NCBI GenBank assembly: GCA_030447645.1
Contig: JAUJOM010000015.1
Location: 18,735 to 75,678, forward strand
Direction: 5' to 3'
DNA length: 56,944 bases
Source: Longimicrobiaceae bacterium
GTDB taxonomy: Bacteria > Gemmatimonadota > Gemmatimonadetes > Longimicrobiales > Longimicrobiaceae
Numbering within the stretch: the stretch's first letter is position 1; the number at the start of each line of letters is the position of its first letter. Made by a program: the position numbers and the translations under genes. The notes under the pieces were generated by a model, which was not told the DNA's origin, made no database searches, and was given only the letters and a program-made list of their open reading frames with translations. This document shows positions 9,284 to 18,181 of this stretch, one piece after another.

Positions 9284-10032
9284 GCGCTGATCCTCGCGAG
9301 GACTACACGAGCCGGGTCCCCGGCGGGCGCGAAGACGGCCAGATACCCTTCTCGAAGCGGGTGAAATGCCACTTCCCGATAGCCAACCCGGCTGAATTCA
9401 CACCGGAGAAGCGCAGGCGGAGTTCCGTGCGAGGCTGTGGGTCGGTCCAGATCGACCACGGCAACCCGAGCCCCCGGCCTGAGCGCAGAGCGCAGGTTGT
9501 ACAGCAACCCATACGGCTGCTCGATCTCATGATACATGTGAACCAGCAAGACCAGATCGACCGAGGAGACAGGGAGGCGTGGATCGTGAGGATCGCCCAG
9601 CGCCAACGCAACATTGCGGAGCCTTTCGCGCTGTACGCGGCTCTGCAGCCCTTCCAGGTAGCGCGGTACGATATCCTGCGCGAACACCTGGCCCCCAGCC
9701 CCGACACGGGGAGCAAGCCGCACGGTGTAGTATCCACTTCCCGCCCCCACGTCCGCCACACGCATACCGGGCCTCACGCCGAGCAGGCGTATCACCTGCT
9801 CCGCTTCGCCTGCACGATCGCGGGATGCTTCATCCGACCAGGTATCGGTGACGATCCGCGCGACCGGGCGGTCCGGAGCGGGAAACGAATCCGCGGGTAC
9901 GCCTGGTGGCGCGAGCGGGCGAATTGCCGCTCCGTCACTCGGAGCACGGTGTCCCCCGCCCTGCGTGCAGGCAGTCAGGAGCAGGAGGGAAAGAAAGATG
10001 CGCCTTGGCGCACCCTTCGGGCGACAGCTCAT
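9271..10032 (-). CDS. SAM-dependent methyltransferase with lipoprotein signal
   Basis: A 253-residue class I methyltransferase: the SAM-binding motif is VADVGAGSGYYT, followed by the acidic QDI and then VDLVLLVHMYHEI. The N-terminus is a basic stretch, a hydrophobic run and a lipobox-like LLTAC, which suggests export and lipidation. Outside the inner membrane SAM would not normally be available, so either the signal is misleading or the enzyme works in an unexpected place. It sits between pilC (ATGA overlap) and pilS. The substrate is unknown. Confidence 0.8.
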   Translation of the reverse strand: MSCRPKGAPRRIFLSLLLLTACTQGGGHRAPSDGAAIRPLAPPGVPADSFPAPDRPVARIVTDTWSDEASRDRAGEAEQVIRLLGVRPGMRVADVGAGSGYYTVRLAPRVGAGGQVFAQDIVPRYLEGLQSRVQRERLRNVALALGDPHDPRLPVSSVDLVLLVHMYHEIEQPYGLLYNLRSALRPGARVAVVDLDRPTASHGTPPALLRCEFSRVGYREVAFHPLREGYLAVFAPAGDPARVVLARISACAA

Positions 10033-11231
10033 CCCTGGACCGCGTCCATCAGATCGAACATGGGCATATACATGGCAATCACCATCCCACCGATCAGCAC
10101 GCCCATCACCACGATCATGATGGGCTCCAGGATGGAGGTGAGCGCCGTCACGGCCGTGTCGACTTCATCGTCATAAAAGTCCGCGATCTTGGAAAGCATC
10201 TCGTCCAGGCCGCCCGTTTGCTCGCCCACGTTGATCATCTGCACTACCATGGGCGGGAAGACCCCGGATTCCTTGAGCGGCTGGCTGATGGTGGCACCGC
10301 CTGCGATGGATGCTCGGCTGGTCATCACCGCGTCGTGAATGACCCGGTTGCCCGCGGTGCGGGCAGTGATCTCAAGTCCCTCGACGATGGATACGCCCGA
10401 CGAGACCAGCGTACCCAGCGTCCGGGTGAACCGGGACACCGCGCTCTTCCGCAGTAGCGGTCCGAGTACCGGTGCCCGGAGCAGGAGGCGGTCGATCGCG
10501 AGTTGCCCTCCTGGAGTTCGGTAGTAGGCCCGCAGCGCGAATCCGGCCGCGATTATCGCGACCAGGAGGAGGAGAAAATAGTTCTGCAGGAAGGTGGACA
10601 GCGCCAGCACAACCCGCGTCGGCAGGGGAAGCGCCAGGCCGGCGTCCATGAAGATAGTCGCAAACACCGGCACCACCTTCCACAACAAGATGGTAGTGGC
10701 CGCAATCACGACGAATAGCATCACGGCGGGATACACCATGGCGCTCTTGATCTTGCGCCCAAGGGCGTCGTTCTTTTCAAGAAAGATCGCCAGGCGGTTC
10801 AGGATCACGTCGAGAATACCGCCGGTTTCACCCGCGGCAACCATGTTCGTGTACAGGTCGGTGAACACCTTGGGGTGGCGGCGCATCGCTTCCACCAGGG
10901 TCTGGCCGGACTCAACGTCCTGCTGAACCTGGGCAATAACGGTTTTGAAGGCCTTGTTCTCTGATTGCTCCGCAAGGATGGACAAGCTTTGCACCAGCGG
11001 CAGCCCCGAGTTGATCATCGTGGCGAACTGCCGGGTAAAAATCACCACGTCGCGGGTTTTGATCCCCGTTCCAATGGTAATGGAGATGTCCCTGGGCTTC
11101 GGGCGCACCACCACCGGGACCAGGCGCTGCCGCCGCAGATACCCAACGACCGCGTCCCGGGTAGGTAGCTCGATCTCGCCGGTGCGCAACTCACCCGAAA
11201 CCGCCCGGGCGCTGTAGCTGAAAACAGGCAT
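10029..11231 (-). CDS. pilC: Type IV pilus inner-membrane platform protein PilC
   Basis: A 400-residue polytopic protein with two type II secretion F domains (about residues 65-187 and 268-390) and three strongly hydrophobic segments (near 165-190, 210-235 and 370-395). It forms the membrane platform on which PilB and PilT drive pilus assembly and retraction. The N-terminal MPVFSYSARAVSGELRTGEI is typical. It begins 14 bases after the stop of the pilT remnant, with a purine-rich site (GGAGAAG) before ATG. Its stop overlaps the next gene (ATGA). Confidence 0.95.
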   Translation of the reverse strand: MPVFSYSARAVSGELRTGEIELPTRDAVVGYLRRQRLVPVVVRPKPRDISITIGTGIKTRDVVIFTRQFATMINSGLPLVQSLSILAEQSENKAFKTVIAQVQQDVESGQTLVEAMRRHPKVFTDLYTNMVAAGETGGILDVILNRLAIFLEKNDALGRKIKSAMVYPAVMLFVVIAATTILLWKVVPVFATIFMDAGLALPLPTRVVLALSTFLQNYFLLLLVAIIAAGFALRAYYRTPGGQLAIDRLLLRAPVLGPLLRKSAVSRFTRTLGTLVSSGVSIVEGLEITARTAGNRVIHDAVMTSRASIAGGATISQPLKESGVFPPMVVQMINVGEQTGGLDEMLSKIADFYDDEVDTAVTALTSILEPIMIVVMGVLIGGMVIAMYMPMFDLMDAVQG

Positions 11232-11245
11232 CGCTGGCTTCTCCG

Positions 11246-11386
11246 CTAGACCGGCATCGGCTCACCGACCATCCGCAGCTTTGGAGGCTGCCCCGCGGTA
11301 ATGTGCAGATCGGAGGCACCCCGCGCCACCATTTCCCTGAGCAGCCCCTGCAGGTTAAGCTCGGCGGGTCCGCCGGGTTGCATCAT
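11246..11386 (-). pseudogene. pilT: pilT remnant: first 46 codons of the retraction ATPase only
   Basis: The frame starts at ATG (11386) overlapping the pilB stop and reads LLREMVARGASDLHITAGQ, then PPKLRMVGEPMPV and a stop. This is the recognisable N-terminal PAS-like start of PilT. The rest of the usual 350-370 residue protein (Walker A, Asp and His boxes, Walker B) is missing, and pilC begins 14 bases later. The order pilB-pilT-pilC is canonical, so about 1 kb has apparently been deleted between the start of pilT and the pilC ribosome site. Assembly collapse is the alternative. Confidence 0.8.
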
Positions 11387-13110
11387 GTCAGGCTGGTCGT
11401 TTCTCTCAGGACTTCCTCCAGGGTCGTAATCCCCCGCTGCACCTTCTTGATGCCGTCCATGCGGAGCGTCAACATGCCTTCCCGAATCGCCTGTGCCTGG
11501 AGATCCGCCGTGGACGCTTCCTGCAAAATCATGCGACGAATGGTAGGGGACATCGCCATCACCTCGTACAATCCCTGCCGGCCGCGATACCCGGTGTTGT
11601 TGCACACATCGCATCCCCGACCCCTGTAGAAAACGTACCCCTCGTACTCCTCGGGCTCGAGGTGCGCACTGCGGAGGAATTCCGGGGCGTAGGTGTGCGG
11701 CTCCTTGCACTTGGAGCAGATGCGGCGCACCAGGCGCTGCGCGGTGATCAGGTTGATGGCCGAAGCGACGTTGAATGCTTCGATGCCCATGTCGATCAGG
11801 CGGGTGACGGTGGAGGGCGCATCGTTGGTGTGGACGGTGCTCAGCACCAGGTGACCCGTCAACGCTGCCTTGATGGCGATGCTGCCCGTATCTATATCAC
11901 GGATCTCACCCACCATGATGATGTTCGGGTCCTGCCGGAGAAACGCCCGCAGCGCCGCCGCGAAGGTCATCCCGATCTCCGTACGCACGTGCACCTGGTT
12001 GATGCCGTGCAAATTGTACTCGATGGGATCTTCGGCCGTCAGGATGTTCACCTCCGGGGTGTTGACCCGGGAAAGCGCCGAGTACAGCGTGGTGGTCTTG
12101 CCCGACCCCGTGGGACCCGTAACGAGCACCATCCCATACGGGTTAGAGATCGCGTTCATGAAGTCCTGCTCCGCCTTGGGCTCCATCCCGAACTTTTCCA
12201 GATCAAGGGACAGGTTGCCCTTGTCCAGAATGCGGAGCACGATCTTTTCGCCAAAGAGCGTCGGCAGGGTGGACACGCGGAAGTCGATCACCCGCTTCCC
12301 AAGGCGCAGCTTGAGCCGCCCGTCCTGGGGAAGGCGGCGCTCGGCGATGTTCAGGTCCGACAGAATCTTGAAGCGGCTGATCAGCGCCGCTCGCATCTTG
12401 GGCGGGGGGCGCATGATCTCGTTAAGCACCCCGTCGATCCGGTAGCGAACGCGGACTTCCTTTTCGTAGCACTCGAAGTGGATGTCCGAAGCACCACGAC
12501 GCACGGCGTCCGTGAGAATCCCGTTGATCAGCTTGACGACCGGAGCTTCCTCCACCGCCACCCGGAGGGCAGTGACGGTGAGGTCTTCCTCTTCTTCACC
12601 GACAATCTCCAGATCTTCATCGGCGAACTCCTGGAGGAGGGCCCGGATCTTTTCGTCGGTGAACCCCTCGTACTCCCGGTCTACGATGGTCTTGAGCGAC
12701 TGCTCGCCCGCGATCACCGGCTCGATATCGAAGCGGGTGATGAACTTCAGGTCGTCGATCACCCCCAGGTCCGTGGGATTCGCCATCGCCACGGTCAGCG
12801 TACGACCCACACGCCGCAGCGGAAGCACCGTATGCTTCAGCGCCACGTCGCTGGGGATCAGCTTGACGAGCTTGGGGTCCAGCTTGACGTTTTCGATGTC
12901 GACCGCTGGCACGCGGTATTGACGGGCGAGCACGCGCGTCAGGTCCTGTTCGCTGACCAGTTCCAGCTTGATCAGCGAGATGCCGACGCGATTGCCATTG
13001 CGACGGGCGTCTTCCAGCGCGCGCGTCAAACCATCCCGCGAAAGCAAGCCTTCGCGGATGAGGAGGTCACCGATGCGATCTACAGCGGGAGCTGAAACTG
13101 TTGCTACCAT
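11383..13110 (-). CDS. pilB: Type IV pilus assembly ATPase PilB
   Basis: A 575-residue secretion ATPase of the GspE/PilB family that powers pilus extension. It has an N-terminal MshEN-type domain (RIGDLLIREGLLS ... RVLARQYRVP), then the ATPase core with RGASDIHFE, RLPQDGR, Walker A GPTGSGKTTT, the Asp box (LTAEDPIEY), Walker B (IIMVGEIRD) and the His box (GHLVLSTVHTND). A CxxC...CxxC zinc motif (CSKC, CDVC) lies near the C-terminus, as in PilB. The length is usual for the family. It heads the pilus gene run. Confidence 0.95.
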   Translation of the reverse strand: MVATVSAPAVDRIGDLLIREGLLSRDGLTRALEDARRNGNRVGISLIKLELVSEQDLTRVLARQYRVPAVDIENVKLDPKLVKLIPSDVALKHTVLPLRRVGRTLTVAMANPTDLGVIDDLKFITRFDIEPVIAGEQSLKTIVDREYEGFTDEKIRALLQEFADEDLEIVGEEEEDLTVTALRVAVEEAPVVKLINGILTDAVRRGASDIHFECYEKEVRVRYRIDGVLNEIMRPPPKMRAALISRFKILSDLNIAERRLPQDGRLKLRLGKRVIDFRVSTLPTLFGEKIVLRILDKGNLSLDLEKFGMEPKAEQDFMNAISNPYGMVLVTGPTGSGKTTTLYSALSRVNTPEVNILTAEDPIEYNLHGINQVHVRTEIGMTFAAALRAFLRQDPNIIMVGEIRDIDTGSIAIKAALTGHLVLSTVHTNDAPSTVTRLIDMGIEAFNVASAINLITAQRLVRRICSKCKEPHTYAPEFLRSAHLEPEEYEGYVFYRGRGCDVCNNTGYRGRQGLYEVMAMSPTIRRMILQEASTADLQAQAIREGMLTLRMDGIKKVQRGITTLEEVLRETTSLT

Positions 13111-13165
13111 GAAGTGTCCGGAAAGGAGCGGGAGCGTAGAAAGCTTGCCGAGGGCAGAGCTTATG

Positions 13166-13834
13166 TCAAGGGCCGACGCGTGCCATGGGCCGAATCCGTT
13201 CCAGCTTCACGGCCCCGATTCCGGATACCTTTCGCAGGTCGTCGACACTGGCGAAGCTTCCATGCTCGGTACGCCAGGCGACGATCCTTTCGGCGAGCGC
13301 CGGTCCAATCCCGGGCAGCGCCTGGAGCTCCACCGCGCTTGCGGTGTTGAGGTTGATCGGACCCGCTGATTGCCCTGGCGCTGTCACGCGTGCCGTGACA
13401 CCCACGGAAGGCGCCGCCTGTGCCCGGGCAGGAGCGGGTGGCAGTGCAACGTGTGGCGTGATGCCTGCCAGCAATGCGGGACCAATGCCCGGAACCGCGT
13501 CCAGATCCGCGAGGGTGCGAAACGGCCCGTTGGCTTCGCGGTGCGCCACGATTCGCTCCGCGAGCTTGGGACCCACGCGCGGCAAGCGCCGCAGCTCGTC
13601 CGCACTGGCCTGGTTGGGATCCAGGCGTTCATCGGCGCCGAGTGGCGTGCTTCGCCGGCGTTCACGCGCACCCTCGCCTTCCGCCCTTTCACTCTGGCGG
13701 TCCAATGTTCCCGGGGCTTCTTCCCAGGCGCTCACTTCCGGTGATTCTCGTCTGGACTGGACAAACACGCCACCGGCAAGCAGCACAGCCACAACACCCA
13801 GGGCCAGTCGGTCCTGGCGAGTGGTGTGCATCAT
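13166..13834 (-). CDS. ComEA-like protein with two helix-hairpin-helix domains
   Basis: A 222-residue protein with one N-terminal membrane segment (LALGVVAVLLAGGVFV) and an exported C-terminal part carrying two ComEA-type DNA-binding HhH repeats: DPNQASADELRRLPRVGPKL with its partner helix, and NLNTASAVELQALPGIGPAL. ComEA binds incoming DNA during natural transformation. Position upstream of pilB fits a competence/pilus role. Most ComEA proteins have one such domain pair, so the doubled arrangement is slightly unusual. It lies 4 bases past the disrupted peptidase gene. Confidence 0.85.
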   Translation of the reverse strand: MMHTTRQDRLALGVVAVLLAGGVFVQSRRESPEVSAWEEAPGTLDRQSERAEGEGARERRRSTPLGADERLDPNQASADELRRLPRVGPKLAERIVAHREANGPFRTLADLDAVPGIGPALLAGITPHVALPPAPARAQAAPSVGVTARVTAPGQSAGPINLNTASAVELQALPGIGPALAERIVAWRTEHGSFASVDDLRKVSGIGAVKLERIRPMARVGP

Positions 13835-13838
13835 GGGC

Positions 13839-14783
13839 TTACCCTGCGCGGCGGATCAACTCGGTCATGACCCGTCCCACGATTCCGAGGCTTTGGGCGC
13901 TCGTGTTCGCCGGCACGTCCTGCGGCGTATGCCAGAAGCGATGTCCGGGGCCATACTCGAAGTCGATGATGTCGATGGTGCGGATCCCCGCCTCGTTCAG
14001 GGGGATGTGGTCGTCTGAAATATAGGGTCCTGCTTCGTTCACGAACACCTCTCCGTGCCCCATCTCTCTGGCGAGATCCCACACGCGGCGTACAACCTCC
14101 GGTGCATAACGCGCCGAGTTGCCTTCAACCGGAACGCGGAGATCCCGGTCCCCCACCATGTCGAGCAATACCCCGTACAGCGGTTGATAACCGGGGGGCT
14201 GGTTGCGGGCGAAGTGCTTCGCGCCCAGGTACATGTCGCGCTCGCCGGGACCAAAGTCCTCGCCGTCCACGAAGAGCAGGTCTACTCCCATGGGTGGGCG
14301 GTGCCGGCGGAGCACCTCGGCGATTTCAGGAGCACCGCGGTCCCGGACGCCCCGTCATTGGCGCCCGGAACCGGGAGCCGGCGGTCTTCCCTCCGGGAGC
14401 TTTGATCCGCCTGGGGGCGCGTATCCCAGTGGGCGATCAGGAGGATGCGGTCCCGTGCGTCTGGCCGGAAGCGGGCGAAGACGTTCGCGAGGCGAAGCGT
14501 ATCGCCGGATTCCGCGACGTGGGTGAACGGCTGGAGCAGGACCGTGTCCGCGCGCTCCGCCAGGAAGCTCTGCATCCACTGCAGCTGGCGTCGGTGGCCT
14601 TGTGTGCCCGGAATGCGGGGTCCAAAGGCAACCTGGCGCTCGGATGCGCGAACGCCCGCTCCGCATTGAAGGGACTGTCGTCACCGGATCCTGGTGAGGC
14701 ACGTCCCTCCCGTCCGAACAGGCGAGGACGGACGCACCAAGAGCCAGGGCAACCAAGCGACGCAATGAGGGTAAACAGATCAC
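13839..14783 (-). pseudogene. M28-family zinc peptidase (glutaminyl-cyclase-like), frameshifted
   Basis: Reading across three frames gives one M28 protein of about 314 residues. It has a lipoprotein-type start (LVALALGASVLAC), then FNAERAFAH, VAFGPRIPGTQGHRRQLQ, and the zinc ligands in LLIAHWDTRP, PGANDGASG, FVDGEDFG and FWHTPQDV. Frameshifts lie near 14327 (CTGAAATC where CTGGAAATC is expected), near 14638 and near 14670. All catalytic motifs are intact, so sequence error is as likely as true decay. The start (GTG 14783 or TTG 14765) is uncertain. Confidence 0.75.
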
Positions 14784-14845
14784 GGATGTACCTGGAGTAG
14801 AGACAGTCACTGACCCGCCATGACCCAGCAAGTTCCGAGCGCATC

Positions 14846-16212
14846 TTGAGGGATTCTCACCCGTTACCTGCTCCGGGCCCACCTGGGTCCGTTCCTGTTC
14901 GCGTTCTGCGCATTGACCGGCATCGTGCTGATCAACATGTTTGCGCAGAGGCTCGCGGATCTGGCTGGAAAAGGGCTCCCCCTGGACATCATTGCACGCT
15001 TCTTCCTGCTTTCGCTGCCCAGCAACATCGCTTTGACCTTTCCCATGGCGGTGCTGGTATCCGTCCTGTACACCTTTACCCAGCTCGCCGCGGAGAATGA
15101 GATGACGGCGCTCAAGGCGAGCGGGGTAGACTTGAAACGGCTGGTGCTGCCGCTGTTCGTGGTGGCGGGGGAATCACCGCGGGGATGGTCTTTTTCAATG
15201 CCGAGGTGCTCCCCGAAAGCAACCACCGGTGGCGGCAGCTCATGGTGGACATCGGGCGCAAGAGCCCTCTCCTTACGCTGCACGAGCAGACGTTGAATTC
15301 ACTCCGGACGGGCGATGGCAGGTCGCGGTATTACCTGCAGGCGGCGCGCATCGACCCCATGACCAACCGGATGCGGGACGTGGTCATCTACGACGTCAGC
15401 GATCCGCGCATCGGGCGGACGATCTACGCGGATTCCGGCCGCATGGCCTTCAACGACGACCGGACCGACCTGTTTTACGCCTCTTCGACGGCCACCTGCG
15501 GGAAATCAACTTCGACGAGCCTCAGAACTTCCAGCGCCTCGCCTTTCGCCGGCAGGTGCTTCGCATGGCGGGTGTCGGCAACAAGCTGGAGCTGCAGGAA
15601 GGCTCCGGGTATCGAGGTGACCGGGAAATGACAGCCGCCATGCTGCACGGCAGAATCGACACCTCTAAGCACGGAGCTTCAGGGCGTCCGGCGCACTGCG
15701 CGCGAAGCCGCAATGACAGATCTGGAGCGCACCCTGGGGCGTGCCGTGCCCGCAGCGGCTACAGCCGCTCCAGCCCCGAGCAGCGACCCCGTTGCGGAAG
15801 CGCGCGCGTAGCGAGCGAGTTGCGCTCTTCGCAGGCACGCACCTCCAGCCTGGAACGCCAGATCCGCGAGTACCAGGTGGAGGTGCAGAAAAAATACTCC
15901 ATCGCTGCCGCGGCCCTGGTCTTCGTGCTGATCGGTGCGCCGCTGGGTGTGCGGTTTCCGCGCGGCGGGATCGGGATGGTGATCGCCGCCAGCCTGACGA
16001 TCTTCGCACTCTACTACGTGAGCCTGATCGCGGGTGAGGCTCTGGGGGACGCGGGGCATGTCCCTCCGGTGGTGGCGATGTGGGGGATGAACGCGATCTT
16101 TGCCGCACTGGGGCTGTGGGGGCTAAGCCGGATGGGGCGTGAAATGTCAACCGCACGTGGGGGTGGACTCGGGGAGTGGTTGAGCGCTCTGTTTTCGAGG
16201 AAGCAAAGATGA
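14846..16212 (+). pseudogene. lptF: LptF-type LPS export permease, interrupted by several single-base shifts
   Basis: Reading across three frames gives a YjgP/YjgQ-family permease of about 455 residues: TRYLLRAHLGPFLFAFCALTG, then LTFPMAVLVSVLYTFTQLA, NEMTALKASGVDLKRL, MVFFNAEVLPESNHRW, a periplasmic part, and C-terminal membrane segments (KYSIAAAALVFVLIGAPLG). Shifts occur near 14851 (extra G), 15165 (lost G in a run), 15480 (lost C), 15667 and 15800 (GCGCGCGCG repeat). The TTG at 14846 is the best start. LptF is part of the LptBFG transporter and normally essential, and lptG follows with an ATGA overlap, so errors in the sequence are suspected. Confidence 0.8.
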
Positions 16213-17282
16213 CGAAGCTGCTCGATCGCTACGTTTCGCGGCAGTTCCTCGGCACCTTCCTGGTGCTGGTACTCGGGCTGCCCCTGCTCTTCATTGTCAT
16301 CGACGTAACCGACAACCTGGACAAGTATCTTGCACGCGGCCTCGGGTTCGGCAAAGTAGGCCTTTCCTACGTCTACCAGCTCCCGCTCTTCATTCAGTAC
16401 GCCATCCCGATTGCCGCGCTGGTGGCGACCGTGTTCACCATCGGGAACATGACACGCCACCAGGAGATCGCCGCGGCAAAGGCGGGTGGAGTGTCATTCT
16501 ACAGGCTGCTCATCCCCATCGTTCTGCTGGGAGCAGTGCTCTCCATCGCCTCGCTCGCACTCGGTGAAGTGGTGCCCATCACCAACCAGAAGCGGGCTGA
16601 GATTCTGGGGGAGCGAGCCATGCGAGTCACGGGTATCCGCACTGACTTCGTGTACCAGACGGAGCGCGGGCGTATGCTCAGCGTCCGGCGCCTGGATCCG
16701 GCCGCGAACGAGATGACCGGTGTGGTCGTGGAGCAAGCCGGCATCGGAAGGCGTGCGGGGCTGCATGGCACGGCGGAGCGCGCCGGGTACACGCCGGGAC
16801 GCGGCTGGACGCTGGAGCAGGGATATCTTCGCTTGTTCGGACCCAGCGGAGAAGAGCGCACCTTCAGCTTCCGCACGCTCCGTTTTCCCGACCTGCGCGA
16901 AACCCCGGAAGATCTGCTGGCCGAGCCCAAAGAGCCGGAAGAAATGCGCTTTGCGGAGATGAGCCGCTTCATCAGCGCGCTGCAGCGCAGCGGTGGCGAT
17001 GTCCGCTCCCTCGAGGTAGAGCGAGCCCAAAAGATCGCGCTGCCACTCGCGGTGCTGGTCATCGTGATCTTCGGTGCGCCGCTCGCCACCAGCTCCCGTC
17101 GTGGGGGTGCGGCCTACGGAATCGGGATCAGCCTGGCGATTACGATGATTTACCTGATGCTCTTCAAGGTGGGCCGCGCGGTGGGTGCCTCGGGCGGGCT
17201 CCCGCCTCTGGTTGCCGCCTGGGCACCCAACGCGCTCTTTCTGGTAGCGGGCCTGGTCCTGCTCGCCCGAGTCCGGACCTAG
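16209..17282 (+). CDS. lptG: LptG-type LPS export permease
   Basis: A 357-residue inner-membrane permease of the YjgP/YjgQ family; with LptF and the ATPase LptB it extracts lipopolysaccharide from the inner membrane. Membrane segments lie near residues 12-35, 55-80 and 90-120, with three more at the C-terminus (LPLAVLVIVIFGAPLA and onward), and a periplasmic domain lies between. NMTRHQEIAAAKAGGVSFYRL is the conserved cytoplasmic loop. The ATG at 16209 overlaps the lptF stop (ATGA) and is preferred to an upstream in-frame start inside lptF. Confidence 0.9.
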   Translation: MTKLLDRYVSRQFLGTFLVLVLGLPLLFIVIDVTDNLDKYLARGLGFGKVGLSYVYQLPLFIQYAIPIAALVATVFTIGNMTRHQEIAAAKAGGVSFYRLLIPIVLLGAVLSIASLALGEVVPITNQKRAEILGERAMRVTGIRTDFVYQTERGRMLSVRRLDPAANEMTGVVVEQAGIGRRAGLHGTAERAGYTPGRGWTLEQGYLRLFGPSGEERTFSFRTLRFPDLRETPEDLLAEPKEPEEMRFAEMSRFISALQRSGGDVRSLEVERAQKIALPLAVLVIVIFGAPLATSSRRGGAAYGIGISLAITMIYLMLFKVGRAVGASGGLPPLVAAWAPNALFLVAGLVLLARVRT

Positions 17283-17335
17283 AATAAAGCTAAAGACAAA
17301 GTGGAAAGGGAAACAGAATCGACGTGACTTTGACT

Positions 17336-17431
17336 CTGTAACGCCAAAGCTAAGTGGTGCGGGGCTGAACTGACACGTCTCCCTCGCGAAAACATGCACA
17401 GCCCCGCATCCACTTCAGCACCTTGTTGGGC
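17336..17431. repeat. attC-like site 1 (after the BrnT/antitoxin cassette)
   Basis: The arms at 17352-17367 (AAGTGGTGCGGGGCTG) and 17399-17415 (CAGCCCCGCATCCACTT) are inverted repeats that differ by one unpaired base, as with the extrahelical base of integron attC sites. The right end is GTTGGGC (17425-17431), a perfect GTTRRRY core, followed by GGCG. The left core (CTGTAAC, 17336-17342) is a weaker match. The site lies directly after the 3' end of the last cassette gene. Confidence 0.65.
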
Positions 17432-17445
17432 GGCGTAAGGGTGAA

Positions 17446-17691
17446 CTACGCGGGTTCGTGATGCTGGGTACGGGCGCGGATCACACTCGCGAGTGCGCGC
17501 AGCGCCTGGTTCACCGCTTCGGCGTCGGGAAAAACTTCGGCTACGTCCGGGTCCAGGAGCACCAGGTTGGTGCCCCGCGCATACCGCTCGGCGTACTTGC
17601 CCCGCACGGCACCACGCAGTTGCTCCGGCGTGAAGTCGTACTCGTCGCGCAACTCGTCGCCGGGCTCTTCAGAGTTCCAGGCTCCGTTCAT
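17446..17691 (-). CDS. Putative antitoxin partner of a BrnT-family toxin
   Basis: An 81-residue acidic protein (DELRDEYDFTPEQLRGAVRG, then ARGTNLVLLDPDVAEVFPD) of a small family often found next to short toxins. It overlaps the 3' end of the BrnT gene by 23 bases, so the two form one unit. The C-terminal part has the pattern of a DNA-binding antitoxin but no clear ribbon-helix-helix can be defined by eye. It is unusual in lying downstream of the toxin, as in brnTA operons. Antitoxin function is inferred from this pairing. Confidence 0.7.
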   Translation of the reverse strand: MNGAWNSEEPGDELRDEYDFTPEQLRGAVRGKYAERYARGTNLVLLDPDVAEVFPDAEAVNQALRALASVIRARTQHHEPA

Positions 17692-17956
17692 AGCTTCTCC
17701 TTTCGCGCGGAGTCATGAGGCGGGCGCTGATCAGCCGGATGTGGTCGGCGCGCCCGGTCGCGCTGGTAATCAGGAACCGGCCCGCCGCAGAGCGGCCCAA
17801 GATCAACACTCGCTCTTCCCGCTCCGAATGGTCCGGGTCCGGCAGCGTGGCGGAAAGCGGATCCCCAAGCACAGTTGCGGCCTCCTCGAAGGAGACGCCA
17901 TGTTTGCGCCGGTTGGAGTTCGCCTTCCCCGGGTCCCACTCGACCGACAGATCCAT
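17669..17956 (-). CDS. brnT: BrnT-family ribonuclease toxin
   Basis: A 95-residue protein with the BrnT pattern: VEWDPGKANSNRRKHGVSFEEA near the N-terminus, an internal strand-rich core, then RLISARLMTPRERRSYE at the C-terminus. BrnT toxins cleave RNA and are held inactive by a partner encoded just downstream. The ATG at 17956 is chosen because the family starts immediately before this motif; longer in-frame extensions run into the attC-like site. The pair sits between two attC-like sites, consistent with a toxin-antitoxin cassette stabilising an integron array. Confidence 0.85.
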   Translation of the reverse strand: MDLSVEWDPGKANSNRRKHGVSFEEAATVLGDPLSATLPDPDHSEREERVLILGRSAAGRFLITSATGRADHIRLISARLMTPRERRSYERSLEL

Positions 17957-18044
17957 GCCTCCGAATGTACGCACCACCAAGTCTGAGGCCAAGAGGCACG
18001 CGCACCGCTCCACCGCGCCAGCACACAGCATGCTGAGGTGAGCC

Positions 18045-18137
18045 GCGCAACGTTTGTGTTCAAAGGCGACGGGCTGCACAGGCATGTGCAGCAGCACAGC
18101 TTCACGGCCCGGCGTCCTTTGCAAACCCTTGTTAGGC
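18045..18137. repeat. attC-like site 2 (between lipoprotein and BrnT cassettes)
   Basis: Arms 18062-18076 (AAAGGCGACGGGCTG) and 18105-18120 (CGGCCCGGCGTCCTTT) pair with one extrahelical base. The outer core boxes are GCGCAAC (18045-18051) and GTTAGGC (18131-18137), the latter a perfect GTTRRRY, flanked by GCCGC and GCGGC that pair too. The length of 93 bases and the layout match integron attC sites. This is the clearest of the set. Confidence 0.72.
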
Positions 18138-18181
18138 GGCGGGAATTACTCGACTCGCACCGCTACACCGCTGTACGGAGG

